NCBI RefSeq assembly: GCF_900199455.1
Contig: NZ_FZQR01000001.1
Coordinates: forward strand, 248,001-312,000
Source of the DNA: Mesorhizobium carmichaelinearum
Lineage (GTDB): Bacteria > Pseudomonadota > Alphaproteobacteria > Rhizobiales > Rhizobiaceae
DNA length: 64,000 nt
Direction: 5' to 3'
Both the position numbers and the translations under genes were made by a program. The notes beneath the pieces are model-generated. The model saw nothing but the letters and a program-made list of their open reading frames with translations, was not told the DNA's origin and did not search any database. Positions 54,101 through 64,000 of the stretch are shown piece after piece (position 1 is the stretch's first letter; each line of letters begins with the position of its first letter).

Positions 54101-54498
54101 TGATGAAAGTTTTTCGCCGGCCAGTTGCGAAGTGGGGTCGGGTCATCGACGCTCGCTCTGTACACTGTCTGGCAATAAAGGGCTGTCGTCTCGGGCGTCC
54201 AGGCCGCTTCGAGCTTCGGCCGCCAGCCGGGCTCGAGAAACCGGTCCATGTCCATTGTGCAGCAGACATCGACGTCGGGCGGGATCAGTGCCATGGCGGC
54301 GTTGCGGGCATCGTCGAAACGCCATGGGCGGACCGCTATCCGGTGCACGGTAACGCCGGCAGCGGTCAGCCGCTCCACCGTGTCATCTGTGCTGCCAGTA
54401 TCGACCACAATACGATAGTCGGCGTCGACGGCCGAATTGGCCCAGCGCTCGGCGTTTGCGGCCTCGTTCAGGGCGATGGTGTAGACCGCGACTTTCAA
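51139..54498 (-). CDS. mosaic protein: GT2 glycosyltransferase, TPR, FkbM methyltransferase, TPR, beta-propeller
   Basis: A 1119-aa protein. Residues 1-150 form a GT2-type domain (YTIALNEAANAERW, DTGSTDDT, CTMDMDRFLEPGW). About 190-345 are TPR-like helices. About 370-595 is an FkbM methyltransferase (GTFVDIGANIGNHT, IIPIEPNN, FIKLDVEGMEIEIL). Then TPR-like helices to about 760 and a GH130-like five-bladed-propeller module (about 805-1095: VAPEGYKPGNVSVA, LGFEDPRPLVW, KNWMPQV, FRGGTQTI). The start is TTG at 54498, five bases after AAGGAGG. It is 11 bp behind the next mosaic gene. DNA of the FkbM module is strikingly AT-rich. No signal peptide. Confidence 0.82.
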   Translation of the reverse strand: MKVAVYTIALNEAANAERWANSAVDADYRIVVDTGSTDDTVERLTAAGVTVHRIAVRPWRFDDARNAAMALIPPDVDVCCTMDMDRFLEPGWRPKLEAAWTPETTALYCQTVYRASVDDPTPLRNWPAKNFHHRWGYRFRRPVHEALVFTGEREVTANSSDIVMSEVQDLAKPTRSSYLPLMEVAHKEDPDDAQICFWLGRDLMWANQQERAVQLLERYLALPTSKWADERSEAMRYIARMRPEQRLSWLDKARMEAPHRREIWLDLAEELHGKADWLNLFWACTNGIEKTYRTGSYLDDANCWGFRLFDLGAIASWHLNAMDRAVEWGQNALDLDQRNERLKNNLSFFVNLRAKLAEQLTTPIPLREVGPNGTTVSTSIDGNKIKFFINNKDDEIMKHHYNGEFYEQEELEIIRRNFRDRSGTFVDIGANIGNHTIFASIILKSKRIIPIEPNNIATEILKKNIAINKCTNVDLSFLGIALSDKTLRLRKTTSDPNNLGHTVYSDDSSGEICAVSGDELLSGESVGFIKLDVEGMEIEILSGLRLTIANSRPVIFVEVWDRRIQDFVEWCEQSSYQLVDEYKRYSVIKNYLIRPMEQIAAEAKTGSVEREFSSLLEGRVSVDAASSAWQQLAQRYRDSGLVFQAAVIFCRWARTATSPEERWYARWQMANCLHADDEDQFVKRALEAFRARPHRAEPLYTLARHYLRQSRGDIAVGYAEAGLCLGIPESDSVGVEPQIYLTGLKETFTIAATYSNDSTQKERGRRVCNWLSMDPAIPASVRNLSRFNYKWYAERADRYFPSICFHQLPIVAPEGYKPGNVSVARDGAGFVILVRAVNYDHLESGYFDRHGDTSFRQRTLLLRLDEQLNVISSSVVLPPEDMPQPLHLDSLGFEDPRPLVWRNQLWCLSSVRQLNTEGRAEMVLARIDVTSASEYVLSNWQVLPSGTSPQWEKNWMPQVLGDELRLIYSVDPTRIITERGETLFEEKAAIAAENFRGGTQTIPLDDGRLMLIHEWELSGSRRNYFHRFIWLDANNRLARLTLRFFFKRVASEFAAGLAWNVAGTHLIISFGTDDRDPALAIVSADEVRSALLEIESHRDASDQICEASRSKWDAMTQSS

Positions 54499-54509
54499 TC
54501 AAGCCTCCT

Positions 54510-57500
54510 TCACTCACGCGCTGGTTCAAGACCTCGCCTGGCGGACATGCCCGACGCGCCTTTGCGGATAGCCACCAGGCCACCGAGCAATTTCGCCCGA
54601 TTCAACTCATAATGGCTGTCGAAGAACAGAACCTCGGCGAACTGACCGGCAAGCGCGCTCACACCCAGCGGATCGACCGAGCGGGCCGCGCCATACTCCC
54701 TGATTTCGCGCAGCAAGGTCTTGGTCAGCGTGATCCTGCCGAGGTCCTCGCCGGGCGGCTGCCAGTCGAGGTCTTCTAGAAAATACCACCCACCCTCGGC
54801 GAGCAGCGGGAAGAACTCGCGGAGCGTCAGCTGCTCGTCGAACGAGGCGTGGCTGCCGTCGTCGATGATCACGTCGAACGACTGCGGCTCGAGGTTTGCA
54901 GCGACCCCACGCAAATCGTCCAGTTTGGATTGGTCGCCGACGAACGACTTGAACCGTTCATTGTTGAGCCGCGAAAAATCCGTGAGGTCGACGCCGACCA
55001 CCTGGCAAAACGGGAAATAGCTCTGCCATAGCGCGACCGAAGGTGTTTCGCTCTGGTTGTCCGCCAACCTGCGGCAAAGCCCGATTTCCATTAGCCGCCG
55101 CATGACCAGCCGTCGGCTCGACAGCAGGCGATCGTAGATCCGGGCATAGGCGTGTCGGTTGCCGGTGTGCCGGTTCTTGTCGGTGTTGAAGCGGTCGGCG
55201 AGATTTGTGAGTGTGGGAAAGCTCTCGATCGGGCTGATCAGCGACGAGATCAATGGCGCCCCTTCGCCGCCCGGCCGGGCCTCGTTGCGTGCCGTCCACA
55301 GATGGATGCCGAACACACGGTCATCGTTCAGATAGTCGGCCAATTCCCCAATCGGCTTCTCGAACCGGTCGATCTCATTCCAATCGATGGTGTTGAAGAA
55401 CATCGGGCTGAACACCCATTCCCGCAGTTCGGCTCCCGCGTCGGAGGCAATGTAGTCGGACAGCAGCTTGGGGCCGATGTCTCCGAATTCCTTGCCGTGT
55501 GCTGCGTGAAAGCGGTCGATAGACAACTCGTACAGCGCCCTCAGATGACTGCTGTAGGGCCTGGCATAGATGACGTTGCCGCAAACAAAATGACCTTTGT
55601 GCGATCCGCGCCATTGCAGATTGAAGAAATGATCGCCGCGAAACGGGAACGGCCGCAGCAGGATGACGTCTGAATCCATCCATAGCCCGCCATGCTCGTA
55701 GAGCAGGGCGTAGCGGAAGATATCGCTGAAATACCTGATCTCGGAGCCGGCGACGATCCGCTCGAACAAGGCCCGCGGCATGACGTCGTCGGCATTGCGG
55801 ACTTCGATCCCGTGCGCGACGAGGAACTCCAGCTTCTCCGGTGCGTAGCTCCATACCCGCACCGGATGGCCCGCTGCCCGCATCGAGGTCGTGGCCGCGA
55901 CCAAGGTACGATGCTCGGCCTTGTCGGACATCACCTGGTAAAAACAGTTGATCTGCGGAAGCGCTGTGTCGTCGCTGCCAAGGAAGCGGGAAATCCGCGT
56001 GTCGAACTGGCGCGATCGTTCCCGCCGTTGCAGCGGAGAATCGACCTCGCGCAGAAACGGCGCGAGTTCATGAAAGATTTCGTCTGTCGACTTGATTCCG
56101 CTGGCGCCGAGGTCCTTGCCTTCCGACGCCGTCTGGCTGGCATCACCCATGGCCCCATCGTCTTCAGCGCGGTCAGGCTTGATCCCTGCTTTCGTTGGCG
56201 GGCTGCTGTGCCCACCGGCCGGCGTGAGCCTCGACGCTGTATCAGCCACACCCGATGGCAGGCCATTCACATCCTCCAGCAGCGACCTCACCTCCGCCTC
56301 TTCGACGGTGGCGATCCAGGACTCACTATCGGTGACGCTGTAGGAAATCAGTAAACGCCTTTCGTCCGGGTGCCACGCCAGCCCGGCAGCGAATTCAACG
56401 CCCTTTTTGTCGAAGAAGAACGGACGACTTACCTTTCGCAAGGTGTCGGCATCGTCGAACCAGACGAACCGATGCAGGTAGTAACGCCGCTTCTCCGCGG
56501 CCCGCCACTGGACTTCATGAATCAAGGCAAGCCATCCGCCTGCGAAGGCGATGAGCTGGGTTCCACCCCTGAAACTCTGGGCGGCAATCGCGGGAGAAGT
56601 CTCGCTGAGAGTCGAGCCCTGCTCGTCCACAATCCGGGTGGGGTCGCAGAGGTAGATGAACTGCAGCGTCTCTGCCCCTACCCCCGTCCTGCCGGGCTTG
56701 ACTTGCGGCATCCAATTCTTCTCGTGCACCCGCTGTCCTGCCGGATGGAGCACGCGCCAGTCAGTCAGCCGGCAGGCGCCACTCTCGTCGATGCGCGCGA
56801 CGACCTGCTCGCACCACCCCTCCTCTGTCAGCTCACGCAGGCACGAAACGCCCCACAGCGCATCGCGCCAAGCGAACAGGCGCATGTCCTCGAATCCGAG
56901 AACCCGGCCGTTGGCGGGTTCCGGCATGTCGACCGGCGGCAAAATCTCGCTTGCGGACTGGATGGCAAGTTCGTCATTCAATCGGAGCAGGAAATTGCGC
57001 GTGTGAACCGGAGCTCCGCCCGGCGTGTCGTATTGCAGGTTGTCTTCGGCCAGGGTGTAGTTAACCGTCCGCTGCAAAAACACGATCTGGTCGCCCAATC
57101 GAGCCACCGACGGGTTCGATGGCCGATAGCCATCGGGCGCCGTGAAGCCGACCGGACGCGCGCTGAAGGTCGGCATCATTGTCTTGGCGGGCTGCACATA
57201 GAAGAACAGGTTGGACCACGCCAGCTGCCTCGGTCCGTCGTCGATTGTCCGGTTCAGCGCCAGCCAGTTGCAGGCTGCGAAACCACGGTCCTTGCGCACG
57301 GGATCGCGGGCATAGTTTGCCGCGATCGCAAACTCCTCCATCAGGCCCGTTGTATAGATGTAATCCTCGATAAACAGGATGTCCTGCTCCGGTCGCTTGA
57401 TCGCCAGCCCCGCTTCCGAAAACAGTTGACTGGCATCATTCATCCCCTTGTCGCGGTAGAACCGGGCCAAGTCATAGAGCGGCTCGGCACGTTGCGGCCG

Positions 57501-58283
57501 TTGATTGAAGGCGGCAAGCGCCTGCTCAATGAAGCCTGGCTCGTCGCCGAGTTTGCGCAGGCAGCGAGCCCCCTGCAGGCGGGCGTTCCACGCCTCCTCG
57601 TCCCAGCCGCCCATGGCGGCGCGTTTGGCGTAGGCCACCGCGGCCTCCGCGGTCCGCCCGGCATCGCGATAGGATTGCGCCAGGTAGAACCAGTAGCGCT
57701 GATTTTCCGGATCCTTTTCGAGGGCCTCCAGCAGAAGCTTCGCATCACGTTCGAATTTGTCGACGCGGTTCGATCCGCTGGCGTGGTCCTTGTACCAGGC
57801 ACCGCGTAGCTCCTGCACGCCCTCGGGCACGTCGAGATATTCGTGGGTCACACCGTAATAGCGCGCGCCGGCGTCGCGCCTGACCAGGCGCGTGTTCCAA
57901 TAGGCCAAGCCGGAATCCGACCGCTGCAGCAACCGGTAGCCCGCACCGTCGAGCCGCGATCGGAAGCCCGTGTCCTCGACCATCAGCTCCATGTCGGCGT
58001 CGTCAAACAGCAGATAGTCGTAGGCGAGTGGCGAGGCATAGGCGTGATCGAGCGCTGCGTTGCGCGCCTGCTCGAAATTGTGGAATGGGAATTCGTGCAG
58101 CTCGCCGGGCAGGCTGCGGGCTGCGAAGAACGATTTGATGAAATCCTGGGTCCCGTCAGTCGAGCCGGTATCGCCGATGACCCAGCAGTCGATGTGGTCG
58201 ACAACGGCCCCGAGACAGCGTTGAAGGTTCGCCATCTCGTTCTTGACGATCATGTTGAGGCAGAGCCGCTTGCCGTTTGTCAT
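54510..58283 (-). CDS. mosaic protein: GT2 glycosyltransferase, TPR, beta-propeller, DXD glycosyltransferase, SAM methyltransferase
   Basis: About 1257 aa. Residues 1-150 form a GT2 domain (LNMIVKNEMANLQRCL, DTGSTDGTQ, LLFDDADMELM). TPR-like helices follow to about 330. About 375-670 is a GH130-like propeller (TAPDGYRPSNPSVA, LGFEDMRLFAW, KNWMPQV, FRGGTQLI) paralogous to that at 51139. About 673-735 is a polar linker. About 745-1010 is a DXD sugar transferase (FSDIFRYALLYEHGGLWMDSD). About 1025-1230 is a class I methyltransferase (LADRFNTDKNRH, VIIDDGSHASFDEQLTL). ATGs at 58283 and 58340 are possible starts. No signal peptide, so probably cytoplasmic. Confidence 0.82.
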   Translation of the reverse strand: MTNGKRLCLNMIVKNEMANLQRCLGAVVDHIDCWVIGDTGSTDGTQDFIKSFFAARSLPGELHEFPFHNFEQARNAALDHAYASPLAYDYLLFDDADMELMVEDTGFRSRLDGAGYRLLQRSDSGLAYWNTRLVRRDAGARYYGVTHEYLDVPEGVQELRGAWYKDHASGSNRVDKFERDAKLLLEALEKDPENQRYWFYLAQSYRDAGRTAEAAVAYAKRAAMGGWDEEAWNARLQGARCLRKLGDEPGFIEQALAAFNQRPQRAEPLYDLARFYRDKGMNDASQLFSEAGLAIKRPEQDILFIEDYIYTTGLMEEFAIAANYARDPVRKDRGFAACNWLALNRTIDDGPRQLAWSNLFFYVQPAKTMMPTFSARPVGFTAPDGYRPSNPSVARLGDQIVFLQRTVNYTLAEDNLQYDTPGGAPVHTRNFLLRLNDELAIQSASEILPPVDMPEPANGRVLGFEDMRLFAWRDALWGVSCLRELTEEGWCEQVVARIDESGACRLTDWRVLHPAGQRVHEKNWMPQVKPGRTGVGAETLQFIYLCDPTRIVDEQGSTLSETSPAIAAQSFRGGTQLIAFAGGWLALIHEVQWRAAEKRRYYLHRFVWFDDADTLRKVSRPFFFDKKGVEFAAGLAWHPDERRLLISYSVTDSESWIATVEEAEVRSLLEDVNGLPSGVADTASRLTPAGGHSSPPTKAGIKPDRAEDDGAMGDASQTASEGKDLGASGIKSTDEIFHELAPFLREVDSPLQRRERSRQFDTRISRFLGSDDTALPQINCFYQVMSDKAEHRTLVAATTSMRAAGHPVRVWSYAPEKLEFLVAHGIEVRNADDVMPRALFERIVAGSEIRYFSDIFRYALLYEHGGLWMDSDVILLRPFPFRGDHFFNLQWRGSHKGHFVCGNVIYARPYSSHLRALYELSIDRFHAAHGKEFGDIGPKLLSDYIASDAGAELREWVFSPMFFNTIDWNEIDRFEKPIGELADYLNDDRVFGIHLWTARNEARPGGEGAPLISSLISPIESFPTLTNLADRFNTDKNRHTGNRHAYARIYDRLLSSRRLVMRRLMEIGLCRRLADNQSETPSVALWQSYFPFCQVVGVDLTDFSRLNNERFKSFVGDQSKLDDLRGVAANLEPQSFDVIIDDGSHASFDEQLTLREFFPLLAEGGWYFLEDLDWQPPGEDLGRITLTKTLLREIREYGAARSVDPLGVSALAGQFAEVLFFDSHYELNRAKLLGGLVAIRKGASGMSARRGLEPARE

Positions 58284-59931
58284 TCGTGATCCATCGGCCC
58301 TCAATGTGACTGTCGGCGATAGGGACGGTTCGCGTGTCATCGCGCCTTGCCGGACCCGTTTCGATGCGGATTTGCCAAGCCTCGATCGCTCATGCCTTCC
58401 CCCCGCTGTCGCTGTCCACTTGCCAGTCCGGCTACGCAACAGCTTCTATTTTCCAAAGATCCGATCATTCCTTCTCACGGATCATACAGGTCGTCCTCTG
58501 GAAACCGCGTTTAACCTTATCCATCATGGTTAGCAGCGAGCCGTCGCGCCAGCAGGCGGCAACCGCTACCGTGAAGGGATCGTGCCCGAACTGCAACCGC
58601 CGGCATCTGCCACTTCCGTCCCGTTGACCGGTTTAGGTTGTGTATTTCGGCGCCATTTGCAGGCTGCCGTCAAGGTTGAGGCACCCACATCCGCTGGCAA
58701 ATTGCCAACCCGTCCGGCGTCGCCTGGGAGCGCCATCGCCGATGGGTTTGCATGGAAGATGGCGGCCTTCAACTGCGGCCTGAAGCAGGCGCGATTGCAG
58801 GAAGACCTATTAAGCATATGATTTTCATAACGATTCTCTCACCCAGCCCGCTGCTATTGCTACAGCGGCACTACCCTGCCTTCAGTTAATTTAGTAGTTG
58901 CTTAATTTATAGTTTACAATTTGCTAATTTTAGAATTTACTAAAACAAGGTGTTGAGGGGCGCCCGCAGTTTGGACGGCCGAATGCCGGAATGTCTGCGA
59001 AATTCTTTCTCAGGGAGTTGAGTTAGAAGGGTCTGGGTTATCAAGGACGTTTCGCGGATTGGAAGGCGCGTCCACCGGGCGCGCTAATTGTATGTCGCGA
59101 CCATGTCCCCCCTTGGTTTGGAGGCGGACAGCTTCCCATTCCCTTGAGAATTGTCGCCGAGGCATCGGCGCCATCGTTGACGGGAGTGGGTGTTGAGTCG
59201 AGTCTTGCCACGTGCGCACGGGAGGGGTGTAGAGCCTCGGTTCGGCTGGCCGCAAAACCATCAGGCGGCCGATCGCCCGGATATCCGGTTCGGTGAGCAC
59301 CAATATGCGCGCGACGCAGACCCCGCCGCGCTGGACGCAACCGGCCATCAGCCTGAACCCAGCCTAAACCAGACCGGCTTCGCCATCGGCAGCGTCTGCG
59401 AACTCGGCGCCGACCCCGCAGTGACTTCGATTGTCGCAGATCACTTGTCGTTGAACGTCATTCATTTGAAGGACGACGGGCTTCCAGTCCCGGAGTTTCC
59501 TGACGGTCCGACGCCGAGCCTTCGGCGTAGCCTGGAGGGATTGCGTAGTGGGTGGGATGATATCGCCTGCCGACCGGTGGTGCCGTGGTGCAGCACCCCG
59601 TTTCGGACGGCGCAAATCCATTTGCAGACAAGCGCTGGAAACGATCGGCCAGACGCTGCAACCGATGCTTTGGACATCGGCGGCCACCCCTTCATGGCGG
59701 TTGCCGGCGGCTCACGGCGGGGTCGTCCACGCTTCGCTGATCCGCCCCACGATGCGGCGCCGTTCGATGCCACGACGCCGCCAACCCGACGCCGCCAACC
59801 CGACAGAGACTATCCGCCAGCTCGATCCCGCCGACGACCTCGTCCGGCGCAGCCGATCGGCGGCGACTGAAAATTGAGAGTGACGACAGAAAAACGCCGC
59901 GGCGCATTCGTCGCTGACCAGGGAGAGTATT
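58284..59931. other. 1.65-kb spacer between divergent glycan and adhesin genes
   Basis: No convincing gene was found. Frames such as 59190-59870 (226 codons, plus strand) and its overlapping antisense frames are arginine- and proline-rich with no motif recognised. An AT-rich core at 58881-58950 has 15 G or C in 70 bases, against a GC-rich background, and probably holds promoters for the divergent units. The stretch could include decayed coding sequence. Confidence 0.45.
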
Positions 59932-60246
59932 ATGAGCTACATAGCAGGGTTTGCTGTCATGGAAGTAGCCGTTAGAGGCGTCTTGCCCATCGGCGACACG
60001 ACCGAAAATGTGCCTTATTTTATCCTGGACACCGCCAAGAGCGCCATCGTCGGTCAGGTCATTCTTCCCAAGACCGCCAAGCGAAGCCTCGCCGTCGCTG
60101 TCACCGTCAAGGTTCCGGCCGCAGCCGGCTCATTTGCGATTGGCACGTTTGACGATGGCGGGAATTTCCAGGCCTGCAGCTTCCTCCGCGTAGAGAGCCC
60201 CGCTGTCGACCGTCCCGACGGCGCCGTCGGCCCGTCAGGAAGATGA
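59932..60246 (+). CDS. small protein homologous to the middle domain of the collagen-like protein
   Basis: A 104-aa protein preceded by AGGGAGAG. PYFILDTAKSAIVGQVILPKTA closely parallels [22 protein letters not shown] (residues about 183-205) of the next protein, and the beta-strand pattern around it is similar. It ends PDGAVGPSGR, a short run with Gly at every third place, as though a collagen tail had been cut. It has no DUF4347 domain and no signal peptide. It may be a remnant or a small partner subunit. Confidence 0.7.
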   Translation: MSYIAGFAVMEVAVRGVLPIGDTTENVPYFILDTAKSAIVGQVILPKTAKRSLAVAVTVKVPAAAGSFAIGTFDDGGNFQACSFLRVESPAVDRPDGAVGPSGR

Positions 60247-60274
60247 CCGCCCAACCTCCTTGTCGTTGTCGCGA

Positions 60275-60305
60275 CCGCACGCCGGCCTAGCCGTCGCGCG
60301 GTTTT
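60275..60305 (+). terminator. possible rho-independent terminator between the small protein and collagen-like genes
   Basis: An imperfect GC-rich stem at 60275-60301 (CCGCACGCCGG against GCCGTCGCGCGG, with mismatches) is followed by four T at 60302-60305. It would lower read-through into the collagen-like gene, but the mismatches and short T-run make it weak. Confidence 0.3.
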
Positions 60306-60317
60306 CCCTTGGATTGA

Positions 60318-64000
<3,683 letters not shown>

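Noticed and set aside
59190..59870. 226-codon frame in the spacer before the small beta-domain gene
   Set aside because: No recognisable motif, no clear ribosome-binding site and overlapping open frames on both strands. Kept as unassigned spacer.

Overview
The window looks like part of an alphaproteobacterial chromosome or large replicon, most likely a Mesorhizobium-type member of the Rhizobiales. This rests on the high GC, on several catabolic operons each with its own ABC, MFS or APC transporter and LysR or GntR regulator, and on a nested GCAATTCC/GGAATTGC intergenic palindrome of a kind I associate with Mesorhizobium. It is a family-level inference. No rRNA, tRNA, CRISPR array or transposase gene was recognised.

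Region 1 (about 1-31.2 kb) is a large catabolic island. It holds a GntR regulator with a GMC oxidoreductase, an aminotransferase and a PuuE-like deacetylase (142-4583). A minus-strand block follows: an SMP-30 protein, a dimethylglycine/sarcosine-dehydrogenase-like flavoprotein, a family 5 binding protein and a LysR regulator (4674-10963). A plus-strand operon encodes PrpD-, DapA-, D-2-hydroxyacid-dehydrogenase-, MttB- and D-aminoacylase-type enzymes (11125-17562). A minus-strand operon encodes RidA, D-hydantoinase, N-carbamoyl-D-amino acid hydrolase, an FrhB-like Fe-S protein, a DadA-like oxidase, an M20 amidohydrolase and an isochorismatase-like amidohydrolase (24719-17547). A further plus-strand operon has an MFS permease, two SDRs, an epimerase, a second PuuE-like protein and a dihydroorotase-like amidohydrolase (25025-31186). 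Together they point to uptake and degradation of cyclic ureides or hydantoins and N-methylated or D-configured amino compounds. A LysR-type box is repeated upstream of three of these units.

Region 2 (about 31-47.2 kb) begins with a small lipoprotein, a bile-acid/sodium-symporter-family protein with a divergent LysR gene, an APC permease and an SfnB-like flavin monooxygenase. A nine-gene minus-strand operon (47245-37296) follows, with a DmoA/DszA-like FMN monooxygenase, a complete Liv-type ABC transporter, a DszC/SfnB-like monooxygenase, an alpha/beta hydrolase and a TPR protein. This resembles organosulfur scavenging. The decayed 3' end of another SfnB-like gene lies just upstream of the intact one.

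Region 3 (about 47.3-64 kb) is a surface-glycan and adhesin region of mixed base composition. It holds a frameshifted DUF3606 gene, a HELGH metalloprotease-like protein, an FkbM methyltransferase, a GT25 glycosyltransferase and two very large mosaic proteins. One mosaic is GT2-TPR-FkbM-TPR-propeller and the other is GT2-TPR-propeller-DXD glycosyltransferase-methyltransferase. Across a 1.6-kb spacer are a small protein and the start of a giant DUF4347 protein whose Gly-X-Thr collagen-like tract runs off the end of the window. The most interesting hypothesis is that the mosaic glycosyltransferases decorate the threonine-rich collagen-like protein.
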